Below are positions 16,325 to 25,075 of a stretch of DNA of 35,473 bases, in pieces. Under the pieces are notes generated by a model. It was not told the DNA's origin, made no database searches, and worked only from the letters and a program-made list of their open reading frames with translations. Position numbers and translations under genes: made by a program. Within the stretch, counting starts at the first letter, position 1. Every line of letters begins with the position of its first letter. Where the stretch lies: assembly GCA_964604565.1 (NCBI GenBank), contig CAZRZN010000018.1, positions 1 through 35,473 on the forward strand, read 5' to 3'. The DNA comes from CAZRZN01 sp964604565 (GTDB lineage Bacteria; Pseudomonadota; Alphaproteobacteria; Rhodobacterales; Rhodobacteraceae).

Positions 16325-17239
16325 ATGGAAATCAAATGGTTGCTGGACTTTCTGTCGCTGGTGGACACGCGGAATTTCTCGCGGTCCGGGGATCAGAGGG
16401 CGACGACGCAGCCCGCCTTCAGCCGGCGCATCCGGGCGCTGGAGGAATGGATGGGCGCGCCGCTTTTCGACCGGTCCAAGCAGCCCATAGAACTGACGCG
16501 CGCCGGGCAGGCATTCCGCCCCGTCGCCGAAGAGGTGCTGCGCCGGATCCTGCAAAGCCGTGACGAGATTCGCCGCATCGGACAGGTGGCGGAAAGCACG
16601 GTTTCCTTCACCGCGACGCACAGCCTGTCGCTGGTGTTCTTTCCGCGCTGGATCCGCGAGATCGAACAGGACACCGGCGTGTTCCAGACCCGGCTCGATT
16701 CGCGTCAGATCGGCAACTGCGTGCAGTCGCTGATGCGTGGGGACTGCCAGTTCATGCTGGCGCCCACCCATGCGACGGTGGATACGCAATTGTCCGAAGA
16801 TCGCTTTGTGTCGATCAAGGTCGGTGAGGACCGCCTGCTGCCGGTGTCGGCGCCCGATGCGGACGGCCGCCCGATACACCGCCTGCCCGGAACGCGGGCC
16901 GCGCCGGTCGATTACCTTGCCTATGTCGGGTCGGCGGCCAGCGGACAGGCCGTCGCGTTCCTGTTGAGCCACCACGCGACCGCGCCCGTGCTGCACGAGG
17001 TGTTTTCATCGCATCTGGCCGGGGTGCTGAAATCCATGGTTGTGCAGGGGCGCGGACTGGCATGGCTGCCGGAAAGCGAGGCGCTGCTGGAGCTGGAGTC
17101 GGGGACAGTCGTGATCGCCGGCGATCCGTCCTACTACATCCCGTCCGAAATCAGGCTTTTCCGGAACCACGACACGTTGCCGGACATGGCCGAACGGTTC
17201 TGGGCGCATATAGCCGATGCTCAGGCTGCATCACCATAG
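16325..17239 (+). CDS. LysR-family transcriptional regulator
   Basis: This is a 304-residue LysR regulator. The N-terminal winged helix (1 to about 60) reads MEIKWLLDFLSLVDTRNFSRSGDQ and TTQPAFSRRIRALEEWMGAPLFDRSKQPIELTRAG. The effector domain (about 90-295) is of the two-lobe periplasmic-binding type. The start has only a weak ribosome site. It is followed after 69 bases by the M81 gene in the same direction, and likely controls the catabolic locus from 17309 to 26149. A 15-bp T-N11-A dyad at 20891-20905, between the divergent enzyme genes, is a fitting target site. Confidence 0.9.
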   Translation: MEIKWLLDFLSLVDTRNFSRSGDQRATTQPAFSRRIRALEEWMGAPLFDRSKQPIELTRAGQAFRPVAEEVLRRILQSRDEIRRIGQVAESTVSFTATHSLSLVFFPRWIREIEQDTGVFQTRLDSRQIGNCVQSLMRGDCQFMLAPTHATVDTQLSEDRFVSIKVGEDRLLPVSAPDADGRPIHRLPGTRAAPVDYLAYVGSAASGQAVAFLLSHHATAPVLHEVFSSHLAGVLKSMVVQGRGLAWLPESEALLELESGTVVIAGDPSYYIPSEIRLFRNHDTLPDMAERFWAHIADAQAASP

Positions 17240-17308
17240 ACGAAGGCGGCATTGGCGGCGCGGCTGCCGGGCCGGTAGGATCGGCGCAGCCAGTGCAGGA
17301 GTTCCCCG

Positions 17309-18835
17309 ATGACCGACAAGCCGCCCCGTATCGCCCTGCTCGGTCTCATGCTGGAAAGCAACAGCTTTGCTCCTGTCATCACGGAGCAGGATTTTCGCAG
17401 CCGGGTCTATCTTGAAGGGCAGGAGCTGCTGGACGACCTGAACGGTCCCGATCCGAAACTGCCGACGGAAATGCGCGGCTTCGCAGCAAGCATGGAGGCC
17501 GCAGGGGGATGGGAGCCGGTGCCGATCTTCATCGGGCTTGTCGAGGCGGGCGGGCCGCTGGATCACGATTTCTACACGCGGATTCTGGGGGAGATGCGCC
17601 AGAGATTGGAGGCGGCGGGGAACCTGGACGCCGTCTATATCTGCAATCACGGCGCGATGACGACAACCGGAACGCGCGACCCCGATGGCGAGATCTTTGC
17701 CATGGTGCGGGAGGTCGTGGGGGACGGAACGCCGGTGATCGCCACGCTGGATCTGCATGGCAATATCTCCGGCCGCATGGTCGACAGCGTCGATGCCATC
17801 GTGGCCTACCGGACCAATCCGCATGTGGACATGCTGGATCGCGGGCAAGAGGCCGCAGGGGTCCTGATGGAATTGCTGGACGGGATGCGCCCGGAGGTCG
17901 CATTCCTGCGCCTGCCCGTGACGCCGCCCACGGTGACGCTGCTGACCGAAAGCGGGCCCTATGGCGCCCTGATCGACTATGGTCAGACCCTGTTGGACGC
18001 GGATATTTTCAACGTCTCGATCTTTGGCGGCTTTGCCTACAGCGACACGGAGAAGAACGGCCTTGCGATTGTGGTGTCGTCCCGGAGCCACGACGGAAAG
18101 GCGAAGGCCGCGGCAGAGGCGATCGCCACGCGCGGATGGGATCAGCATGAACGCTACCGGCCCGTCCTGACCTCGCTGGACGATGCGGTGACACAGGTGG
18201 TGTCGGTCTGCCGGGATGCCGATCTGGCGCCGGTCATCCTTGCCGATGTGGCGGACAATCCGGGCGGGGGCGGCAATGGCAACACCATGTGGATCATCGA
18301 GGCGCTCTACCGGGCGGGGGCGGAGAACGTGATTGCCGGGGTGATCAACGATCCCGCGCTGGCCGCGGAGGCGGCGGAGCTGGGCGAGGGAGCGACCTTT
18401 GACGCCGTGTTCAACCGCACCGAACCGGACGCATTTTCCCGCCGCTTCACCGCGCCCGCGCGGGTGCTGCGGATTCACGACGGCGTTTGCGTGGGGCGGC
18501 GCGGCTTCTACGCCGGGCGGCGGATGGCGCTGGGGACCAGCGCGCTGCTGGAAATCGGCGGGCTGCGTGTGGTCGTGATCTCCATCCGGACGCAATGCGC
18601 CGACCCGGTTTTCCTTGAGATGATGGGGCTGGACATCGGCGCGGCCCGCGCGGTGGTCGTGAAGTCACGGGGCCATTTCCGCGCCGGGTTCTCCGAATTC
18701 TTCGGCCCGGATCAGGTGATCGAGGTGGACACGCCCGGGCTTTCCTCCCCCATCCTGTCGCGGTTCGATTTCCGGCATCTTCCGCGCCCGGTCTTTCCCG
18801 TTGACGAGGACGTGCGCTGGACCCTGCCGGGCTAG
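17309..18835 (+). CDS. M81 family metallopeptidase-like protein (MlrC-like)
   Basis: This 508-residue cytosolic protein belongs to the M81/MlrC family (DUF1485 plus MlrC C-terminal region). The opening IALLGLMLESNSFAP and the central ICNHGAMTTTGTRDPDGEIF, IATLDLHGNISGRMVDSVDA and YRTNPHVDMLDRG are diagnostic. D148, H150 and H172 keep the spacing I recall for the zinc ligands of MlrC, so metal binding is likely. MlrC hydrolyses linearised microcystin, but most relatives sit in catabolic loci and have no known substrate. The C-terminal part carries DNPGGGGNGNTMWIIEAL, typical of the family. It follows the LysR gene and converges with the SDR gene 22 bases further on. Confidence 0.85.
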   Translation: MTDKPPRIALLGLMLESNSFAPVITEQDFRSRVYLEGQELLDDLNGPDPKLPTEMRGFAASMEAAGGWEPVPIFIGLVEAGGPLDHDFYTRILGEMRQRLEAAGNLDAVYICNHGAMTTTGTRDPDGEIFAMVREVVGDGTPVIATLDLHGNISGRMVDSVDAIVAYRTNPHVDMLDRGQEAAGVLMELLDGMRPEVAFLRLPVTPPTVTLLTESGPYGALIDYGQTLLDADIFNVSIFGGFAYSDTEKNGLAIVVSSRSHDGKAKAAAEAIATRGWDQHERYRPVLTSLDDAVTQVVSVCRDADLAPVILADVADNPGGGGNGNTMWIIEALYRAGAENVIAGVINDPALAAEAAELGEGATFDAVFNRTEPDAFSRRFTAPARVLRIHDGVCVGRRGFYAGRRMALGTSALLEIGGLRVVVISIRTQCADPVFLEMMGLDIGAARAVVVKSRGHFRAGFSEFFGPDQVIEVDTPGLSSPILSRFDFRHLPRPVFPVDEDVRWTLPG

Positions 18836-18857
18836 TGGTGGGTCCGCGCCGGGTCTG

Positions 18858-19658
18858 TCAGTCCTTCGACTCGAGGATGAATTCGTCGATCATGACATTC
18901 ATGCCGGCCAGCAGACCGCCATCGACGGGCAGCGCGACCCCGGTGATGTAGCCCGCATCGTCGGAGGCGAGGAAGGACACCGCCTTGGCCACATCCTCCG
19001 GCTCCGCAACACGGCCGAGCGGATACCAGCGGGCCAGCTTGTTGAAGACATCCGGATCCTTCTTGATCCGGATTTCCCATGAAATGTTCTGGGTCCGCAC
19101 GGAGCCGGGCAGCACCGCGTTGCAGCGGATGCCGTGCTTTCCATATTCCGACGCGACGCTTTGCGTCAGGTTGATCAGCCCGGCCTTTGCCGCGCTGTAG
19201 CTGGGATTGCCGAAGAACCGCACCCCGTTGACCGAGGAGATATTGACGATGGCGCCTGCGCCCTGCGCCTGCATCCGGGGCAGCACGGCCCGCAGGCAGT
19301 GGTAGGGACCGTTGAGATTGACGTCGATTTCGCGGTGCCATGCGTCGAACGGCATGTGCTGGATGTCGCCCGCATCGGTAAAGCCGGCGTTGTTGACGAG
19401 AACTGTCAGCTCCCCCAGCGCGGCGACGGAGTCCGCGACGACACGCGATACGGCGTCGAAATCGGTGATGTCGGCCTGCGCGGCAAAGGCGGCGTGGCCT
19501 TTGGACCGCAGGCTTTCGGCCGTGTCCGCCGCGCTGTCGCCGTCGATGTCGACGATCGCCACCGCCGCGCCCTGACCGGCGAGCCGTTCCGCGATGGCGC
19601 GGCCAATGCCATGTCCGGCCCCGGTCACCAGCGCCACGGTTTTGGAATGATCCGGCAT
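18858..19658 (-). CDS. SDR-family NAD(P)-dependent dehydrogenase
   Basis: This is a classical short-chain dehydrogenase/reductase of 266 residues that oxidises or reduces an alcohol or sugar carbon. The cofactor motif TGAGHGIG (12-19), the acidic residue after beta-2 (VDID, 37-40, favouring NAD over NADP), NNAG (89-92) and the catalytic S141/S142, Y154 and K158 (YSAAK) are all present. It ends with the usual ITGVALPVDGG stretch. GAAGGAG six bases before the ATG at 19658 fixes the start; the frame opens earlier, at 19727, inside the upstream gene. It lies 10 bases after the TIM-barrel gene and forms an operon with it. Confidence 0.9.
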   Translation of the reverse strand: MPDHSKTVALVTGAGHGIGRAIAERLAGQGAAVAIVDIDGDSAADTAESLRSKGHAAFAAQADITDFDAVSRVVADSVAALGELTVLVNNAGFTDAGDIQHMPFDAWHREIDVNLNGPYHCLRAVLPRMQAQGAGAIVNISSVNGVRFFGNPSYSAAKAGLINLTQSVASEYGKHGIRCNAVLPGSVRTQNISWEIRIKKDPDVFNKLARWYPLGRVAEPEDVAKAVSFLASDDAGYITGVALPVDGGLLAGMNVMIDEFILESKD

Positions 19659-19668
19659 GAGAACTCCT

Positions 19669-20820
19669 TCAGTCTGACGTGATGGCGGCCGCGATCCAGT
19701 CCAGCGACTCCAGCCGCATGTGGCCATAATTGTAAAAGGACAGGGCCACCGGCCCCAGCGCCTTCAAGGCGGTGACGGCGTCGACCACGTCGCGCATGCC
19801 GGTCAGGTGGGGCCATGTCGGCCGCATGATGAACCCCAGTGGCGCGTCGGGACCCACGGTGTCGCGGACCCAGCGGGCATCTGCCGCGATGTCGGCGACG
19901 CCGGTCTGGTAGGCGGGGATCTCCAGCCGGTCCGCGACGCCCGACAGGCTGGGCAGGTCGCTGCCCTCGACCCAGCAGAGCCGGTTCGGCGTCTGGGTCG
20001 TAGGGATGACCGCAAGGCGGGTTTCGTCTGGCAGTTCGGCGCGGATTTCGGCCATCAGGCTTGTGACCGTCTCAACGCGCCACGCCTGAAAGGCGGCCCA
20101 GTCCGGGTCTTGCCGGGGGTCCGTCGCGGGAGGGTCCCCGGTCTGGAAGAAATGTTCAAGTTCGTCGCAGGCGCGCCGCGCCAGCGCGTCCGCGTCGATG
20201 CCGCCGGCTTGCGCCCCGGCCCGGCAGGCCGTGCAGAAACAGGTGCCCAGAAGGATCTGCGCCGGGTCCGGCAGGTCGATCAATTCGAATTCGTGGTGGT
20301 GGCCGTGGCGAAAGGTCTGCCACCCCGGCGTTTCGATCGCGATCTCGCGCACGCCGGGCTGTGCCGCTGTGTCGAGGCACAGGGCAATCAGGTAGCGCCG
20401 GACCTCCGGCTGTGCCGGGCAGAGCGAATTGATCAGCGGGTCCCCGAACGGCGTCTGCGCCGCAAGATCCGGATGCGCGGCCCCAAGACGCGAATTGTGC
20501 AGGCCCACCGTCCAGGCCGTCACGGAAAGATCGCCGCATTCGCGTGACAGCGCGTCCAGCACATCGAAATCCCGGGCCATCGCAGCCTGTTGCGGTTGCA
20601 GGGTTCCATAACGCGCGCGGTCCGGTTTGAAATAGACGGTGCCGCCCTCGGGAAAGTAGCTCTTTCTGCGCGGGGCATGCGGGCGCAGGAATTTTCCGGA
20701 ATGATAGCTGGTGGACAGGGTGAGGCCGCCGATCCCCGCATCGCGCAGACGTGCACAGACCGCCGCGACGCCCTCTTCCTGAAGATCCCAGGGATAGGTG
20801 TACATGCTGTAATGCGTCAT
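19669..20820 (-). CDS. Uncharacterised TIM-barrel protein, glycoside-hydrolase-like
   Basis: I do not recognise a named family for this 383-residue protein. Alternating strands and helices suggest a TIM barrel. The start reads MYTYPWDLQEEGVAAVCARLRDAGIGGLTLSTSYHSGKFLRPHAPRRKSY. Barrel-face candidates are E163 (REIAIETPGW), the His-rich HGHHHEF (172-178), C194, C196 and C199 (TCFCTAC) and the late YNYGHM. The stretch DPLINSLCPAQPEVRRYL and the CxC-x2-C after the fourth strand recall putative glycoside hydrolases. No signal peptide is visible, so it is probably cytosolic. GGAGG lies about 11 bases upstream of the ATG. It sits in an operon with the SDR gene and is divergent from the epimerase-like gene. 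Confidence 0.6.
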   Translation of the reverse strand: MTHYSMYTYPWDLQEEGVAAVCARLRDAGIGGLTLSTSYHSGKFLRPHAPRRKSYFPEGGTVYFKPDRARYGTLQPQQAAMARDFDVLDALSRECGDLSVTAWTVGLHNSRLGAAHPDLAAQTPFGDPLINSLCPAQPEVRRYLIALCLDTAAQPGVREIAIETPGWQTFRHGHHHEFELIDLPDPAQILLGTCFCTACRAGAQAGGIDADALARRACDELEHFFQTGDPPATDPRQDPDWAAFQAWRVETVTSLMAEIRAELPDETRLAVIPTTQTPNRLCWVEGSDLPSLSGVADRLEIPAYQTGVADIAADARWVRDTVGPDAPLGFIMRPTWPHLTGMRDVVDAVTALKALGPVALSFYNYGHMRLESLDWIAAAITSD

Positions 20821-21012
20821 TGGCGGGCGGATCCTCCGTTGAGCGGGCGCGGACAGGCATGACGCTATGCGCGAAACAGGGCCGGAGCCAATGCCGAGAA
20901 GGCATCACGGGATTGAAATTCGGCATTCGGCTTTGCACCATCCATCTGCGAGGATTTTCCGCGTGGCCGGGGCGGGATGCACGGTCGGCGCGCGACAGCA
21001 CAGGAGGACGTC
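20821..21012. promoter_or_regulatory. Divergent promoter region with LysR-type dyad
   Basis: These 192 bases separate the divergent TIM-barrel/SDR operon from the epimerase/transporter genes. A perfect 5-bp inverted repeat with 5-base spacer, ATGCC-N5-GGCAT (20891-20905), fits the T-N11-A rule of LysR regulators, and a LysR gene lies in the same locus. One site could serve both directions. The motif is short, so chance occurrence is possible. Confidence 0.45.
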
Positions 21013-21885
21013 ATGAAAAACATCGTGGTCACCGGGGGCAGCGGCAAGGCCGGCCGCGCCGTCTGTCGTCATCTGGTCGAGCAGGGATACAGTGTTCTGA
21101 ACATCGACATCGTGCCGTCGAAAGACCCCGTCTGCCCGTTCTACAAGGTGGATTTGACGGACCGCGGACAGGTGATCGACGCCCTGCAATGGACGGGCGG
21201 CAAGGATCACCCGTTCCGCAGTTTTGGGACGCCGGACGCGGTTGTGCATCTGGCGGCCATTCCGGCACCCGATCTTGCCCCGGAGGAAGTGACCTTTCGC
21301 AACAACATCCTGTCGACCTACGCTGTGTTCGATGCCGCCCTGCGCGTGGGCGTCAGGCGGATCGTCTGGGCCTCCAGCGAGACGACGCTTGGCCTGCCGT
21401 TCAGCCCGGACAACCCGCCGGCCTACGCGCCGGTCGACGAGGACCACCCGATGCGGCCCGAAAGCGCCTACTCCCTGTCCAAGGACCTTGGCGAGGAAAT
21501 GGCCCGCCAGATGCAGCGGTGGAACCCCGACAGCACGTTCATCGGTCTGCGGCTGTCGAACGTGATGGAACCGGAGGACTACGCGGCCTTTGCCGGATGG
21601 CAGGCGGACCCGGCCTTTCGCCAGTGGAACCTGTGGGGCTACATCGACGGACGGGATTGCGCGCAGGCGGTCCGCAAGGCGCTGCATGTGGACATGACCG
21701 GCGCCGATCATTTCATCATCGCCAATGCGGACACGGTGATGGAAAAATCCAGCGCCGACCTGATGGCGGAGATCTACCCGGATGTGCCCGTTCGCGGGGC
21801 GCTGGCCACCCACCAGACGCTTCTGTCCATCGAGAAGGCAAGGCGCGTTCTTGGCTATGAACCCGAATATTCGTGGCGCGGATAA
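21013..21885 (+). CDS. NAD-dependent epimerase/dehydratase family protein (extended SDR)
   Basis: This is an extended SDR of 290 residues acting on a sugar, sugar acid or nucleotide sugar. The cofactor motif TGGSGKAG (7-14), D32 after beta-2 (NIDIV) indicating NAD, HLAAIPAP (79-86), WASSETT (119-125) and the catalytic Y153/K157 (YSLSK) can be read. It lacks features that would tie it to a particular epimerase, and an oxidation such as sugar-acid dehydrogenation is equally possible. AGGAGG eight bases before ATG 21013 fixes the start. About 250 bases separate it from the sugar-binding protein gene. Confidence 0.85.
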   Translation: MKNIVVTGGSGKAGRAVCRHLVEQGYSVLNIDIVPSKDPVCPFYKVDLTDRGQVIDALQWTGGKDHPFRSFGTPDAVVHLAAIPAPDLAPEEVTFRNNILSTYAVFDAALRVGVRRIVWASSETTLGLPFSPDNPPAYAPVDEDHPMRPESAYSLSKDLGEEMARQMQRWNPDSTFIGLRLSNVMEPEDYAAFAGWQADPAFRQWNLWGYIDGRDCAQAVRKALHVDMTGADHFIIANADTVMEKSSADLMAEIYPDVPVRGALATHQTLLSIEKARRVLGYEPEYSWRG

Positions 21886-22132
21886 TGGGCAGCGGTCTGA
21901 CATCGCTGCATTATTCCCGACTGGGGTGGCCCAGTCCTTGGGCAAAGCATCGCGGCACGACGCCCTGATGCCGTTTCTACATATGCCCATGCGATAAAAC
22001 TATTGTCCCCGCTCAGCGATTCCCCGCACAGTCAAGATCTTCGGACTGCATGCTGGACGATCCCCCAAAAGCGCGTCGGAACAGCACTGAAAGCCGACAA
22101 TGATCAAACGTCCGACAGAGGAGAACAATCTG

Positions 22133-23359
22133 ATGAACTTGTTGCCCCGGAAGGCTCTTGCCATATCCACCCTCGCGCTCTGCGCGGCGACGGCCCCTGC
22201 CCTTTCCCAGACGGTCGTCGATTTCACCGTGGCGGAATACAGCTCCAAGACCGGTCCCTATTTCGAGGCGGTCGCCGCCGCCTTCGAGGCGGAAAACCCG
22301 GACATCGACATCAATGTCGAGGTCGTGCCGTGGGACACGCTGTTGCAGCGCCTGACCACGGATATTGCCGGGGGCGTCGCGCCCGACCTGTCGATCATCG
22401 GCACCCGCTGGCTGCTGGACTTTGCCGAGCAGGGGATCGCCGAACCGATGGACGATTATCTGACACCGGAGTTCAAGGACACGTTCATCGACACCTTCAT
22501 GGCGCCCTCGGTCATCGACGGGCAGATCATGGGTCTGCCGGTCGCAGCATCGGCACGCGCCATGATGATCAACAAGGGCCTGTTCGACGCCGCGGGCGCG
22601 GAGCCGCCGGAAACATGGGATGATCTCTACGCCGCGGCGGAAAAGATTTCGGCACTGCCGGATGCCTTCGGCTTTGGCATGCAGGGCAAGGAAATCGAGA
22701 CGGACGCCTATTTCTATTACGGGCTATGGACCCACGGCGGCGACATCCTGAACGAGGATGGCAGTTCCGGCATCGCCTCGCCGGAGGCGATCGAGGCGGC
22801 GACCCTCTACAAGAAGATGATCGACGAGGGGCTGACCCAGCCGTCCCCGACCAACTACAACCGCGAAGAAGTGTTCAACCTGTTCAAGCAGGGCAACCTT
22901 GGCGTGATCTTCACCTTTCCGATGCTGATCCCGCAGATCAAGGAAGAGGCGCCGGATCTGGACTATGCGATCCTGCCCTTTCCGGAGGCCGGCGCGAATG
23001 CGACCTACGGCGTGACCGACACGCTGATGATGTTCGCCGACTCGGACGTGAAGGACGCGGCATGGCAGTTCATCGAATTCGCCTATCAGGATGAATGGCG
23101 GTCACAGTTCGACCGCGAGGAAGGTTTCCTGCCGGTGACAAAGAATGTCGCCGCCGAGGAATACTACCAGACCGATCCGGATGTGGCCGGGTTTGCCGCG
23201 GGTCTGCCCTATGCGAAATTCGCCCCGACGATTTCCAACTGGGAAGAGATCGCCGACATCACCGTGCGGGCGATGCAGCGGATCTACCTGGGCGACGTGA
23301 CCCCGGAAGAGGCGCTGACACAGGCGGCCGCCCAGATCAACGAGATCCGCGGAATGTGA
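22133..23359 (+). CDS. Sugar ABC importer substrate-binding protein (family 1)
   Basis: This is the periplasmic binding protein of a carbohydrate-type importer, 408 residues. A Sec signal peptide (1 to about 25, ending ATAPALS) is followed by a family 1 fold: FEAVAAAFEAENPDIDINVEVVPWDTLLQRLTTDIAGGVAPDLSIIGTRW, then YGLPV-like IMGLPVAASARAMMINKGLFDAAG, PETWDDLYAAAEKI and YGVTDTLMMFADSDVKDAAWQFIEF. The start at 22133 has GAGGAG nine bases upstream; the frame opens earlier, at 22100, without a better site. It heads the importer operon and is followed by a strong hairpin. The ligand is not known; neighbouring oxidoreductases suggest a sugar or polyol. Confidence 0.9.
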   Translation: MNLLPRKALAISTLALCAATAPALSQTVVDFTVAEYSSKTGPYFEAVAAAFEAENPDIDINVEVVPWDTLLQRLTTDIAGGVAPDLSIIGTRWLLDFAEQGIAEPMDDYLTPEFKDTFIDTFMAPSVIDGQIMGLPVAASARAMMINKGLFDAAGAEPPETWDDLYAAAEKISALPDAFGFGMQGKEIETDAYFYYGLWTHGGDILNEDGSSGIASPEAIEAATLYKKMIDEGLTQPSPTNYNREEVFNLFKQGNLGVIFTFPMLIPQIKEEAPDLDYAILPFPEAGANATYGVTDTLMMFADSDVKDAAWQFIEFAYQDEWRSQFDREEGFLPVTKNVAAEEYYQTDPDVAGFAAGLPYAKFAPTISNWEEIADITVRAMQRIYLGDVTPEEALTQAAAQINEIRGM

Positions 23360-23367
23360 TCCATGCG

Positions 23368-23397
23368 CGGAAGGGGCGGCGGTTGCGGCCCCTTCCG
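23368..23397 (+). other. Intercistronic hairpin after the sugar-binding protein gene
   Basis: A perfect 10-bp stem, CGGAAGGGGC paired with GCCCCTTCCG, encloses a 10-base loop between the binding-protein stop and the permease start at 23449. It is followed by ACCCTGCTTTTGC, with only a short T-run downstream. Partial termination or protection of the upstream mRNA is inferred. Confidence 0.7.
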
Positions 23398-23448
23398 ACC
23401 CTGCTTTTGCAATCCTTTCCTCCCTGAACCAACGGATCGCCGGCATCC

Positions 23449-24210
23449 ATGAAGTCCTTCAAAGGCATGACTCCGATCCTGATGATCCTGCCGGGTCTGG
23501 CCATGGCATTGTTCATCATCGGNNNNNNNNNNNNNNNNNNNNNNNNNNNNNNNNNNNNNNNNNNNNNNNNNNNNNNNNNNNNNNNNNNNNNNNNNNNNNN
23601 NNNNNNNNNNNNNNNNNNNNNNGTCATCATCATGCTGCCCTGGGCGATCTCGCTGACCATGACGGCCGTGGTCTGGCGCTGGGCGCTCAACGGGCGGTCG
23701 GGCCTGTTGAATGCGACCCTGATGAACATGGGGGTCATCTCGGAACCGATCGAATGGCTGGCGGAGGCGCAACTGGCCTTCACCGTGGAGATCCTGATCG
23801 GGATTCTGGTGTCCATCCCCTTTACCACGACGATCTTTCTGGGGGGGCTGTCATCGCTGCCGCAGGATTCCTACGAGGCGTCCATGGTCGACGGCGCGAC
23901 GCGCTGGGATCAGTTCATCTACATCACGCTGCCCCTGATGAAGCCCTTCATCAACATCGCGATCGTCCTGAACGTGATCTACGTGTTCAACTCCCTGCCG
24001 ATCATCTGGGTCATGACGGAGGGCGGGCCGGCAAACGGGACCGATATCCTTGTGACCTACCTCTACAAGCTTGCCTTTCGTTTCGGGCAGATCGACAAGG
24101 CGGCGGCGATCTCGCTGATCATGTTCGGTGTGCTGCTGCTGTTCACAATCGTCTACGTCATTCTTGTCATGCGCGGCGAGAGCGATCAGGCCCCGGCCTC
24201 CGAGGAGTGA
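23449..24210 (+). CDS. Sugar ABC importer permease 1 (MalF/UgpA type), interrupted by assembly gap
   Basis: This is an inner-membrane permease of the carbohydrate uptake type. The N-terminal helix (MKSFKGMTPILMILPGLAMALFII) runs into 100 N. After the gap come LPWAISLTMTAVVWRWALNGRSGLLN, the EAA loop YEASMVDGATRWDQFIYITLPLMKP and a C-terminal helix pair. In typical MalF-like permeases 80 or more residues separate the first helix from the LPWA motif, but the placeholder gives 34, so the true gap is probably longer than 100 bases. The open frame across the N run is therefore fortuitous. The stop is two bases before the next permease. Confidence 0.85.
   Translation: MKSFKGMTPILMILPGLAMALFIIXXXXXXXXXXXXXXXXXXXXXXXXXXXXXXXXXXVIIMLPWAISLTMTAVVWRWALNGRSGLLNATLMNMGVISEPIEWLAEAQLAFTVEILIGILVSIPFTTTIFLGGLSSLPQDSYEASMVDGATRWDQFIYITLPLMKPFINIAIVLNVIYVFNSLPIIWVMTEGGPANGTDILVTYLYKLAFRFGQIDKAAAISLIMFGVLLLFTIVYVILVMRGESDQAPASEE
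23523..23622. other. Assembly gap (100 N) inside permease gene
   Basis: This placeholder gap of 100 N removes part of the first periplasmic loop and the second and third helices of the permease. Both flanks belong to the same protein family in the right order, so this join is credible, unlike the one at 16161. Confidence 0.98.
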
Positions 24211-24211
24211 G

Positions 24212-25042
24212 ATGTCAGCCAAGCTTCGCCGTTCCATTCTTTACTGGGTCTTGTTGTCACCGCTGGTGATCGTGATCCTGTTTCCTTTTGCCGTGATGTT
24301 CGTCACGGCGGTACGCCCGAGGGATGAGCTGTTCGTCTTTCCGCCACGCTGGGGATTCAGCGAGTTCCACTGGCACAACTTCGCCGAGATGTGGGTAAAG
24401 ACGAATTTCGGCGGCGCGCTGCTGAACAGCCTTTACGTCAGTTTTGCCTCGACGGCGCTGGCGCTGGTTCTCAGCATTCCGGCGGCCTATGCGCTGTCGC
24501 GTTACCGGTTTCCGGGCAAGCGCGCCTATCGCACCTTTCTGCTGATGACACAAATGATGTCACCCATCGTTCTGGTGCTGGGCCTGTTCCGCCTGATGGT
24601 TGCTTTGGGCATGTTGAACAACCTGAATTCGCTGGTTCTGACCTATGCCGCCTTCAACATGGCCTTCACCATCTGGATGCTGCAAAGCTATTTCTCGACC
24701 ATTCCGCGCGATCTGGAAGAGGCCGCCTGGATCGACGGGGCCACCCATTTTCAAAGCCTTTGGCGGGTGTTCCTGCCTTTGGCCGTCCCGGCCATCGCGG
24801 TGACCTCGATCTTTGGCTTCATCAACAGCTGGAACGAATTCGTTCTGGCGCTGACGATGGTCCGGGATTCAGACGATTTCACGCTGCCGGTCCAGATCTA
24901 TTCGCAGGTGGCGGGGCGGTATCAGGTCGAATGGCATCACGTCATGGCCGGGACGGTTCTGGCCACCTTGCCTGTCGCGATCGTTTTCTCATGGCTTCAG
25001 AAATACCTGATCCGGGGCATGGCACTGGGGGCGGTGAAATGA
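24212..25042 (+). CDS. Sugar ABC importer permease 2 (MalG/UgpE type)
   Basis: This is a 276-residue inner-membrane permease, partner of the preceding one. It shows an N-terminal helix (about 9-33), SLYVSFASTALALVLSIPAAYALSRYRFPGKRA, the EAA loop LEEAAWIDGATHFQSLWRVFLPLAVPAIAV and FINSWNEFVLAL, all typical of MalG-type subunits. The start at 24212 is preferred over the upstream open frame because CGAGGAG sits about eight bases before it, within the end of the upstream gene. It is followed after 33 bases by the ATPase gene. Confidence 0.92.
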   Translation: MSAKLRRSILYWVLLSPLVIVILFPFAVMFVTAVRPRDELFVFPPRWGFSEFHWHNFAEMWVKTNFGGALLNSLYVSFASTALALVLSIPAAYALSRYRFPGKRAYRTFLLMTQMMSPIVLVLGLFRLMVALGMLNNLNSLVLTYAAFNMAFTIWMLQSYFSTIPRDLEEAAWIDGATHFQSLWRVFLPLAVPAIAVTSIFGFINSWNEFVLALTMVRDSDDFTLPVQIYSQVAGRYQVEWHHVMAGTVLATLPVAIVFSWLQKYLIRGMALGAVK

Positions 25043-25075
25043 TCCTGCGGCCGCCGCGCAAGGAAAGGAAGTAGC

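Noticed and set aside
21920..21935. A 6-bp hairpin, ACTGGG-GTGG-CCCAGT, downstream of the epimerase-like gene
   Set aside because: It is short and has no T-run, so it could not be supported as a terminator.
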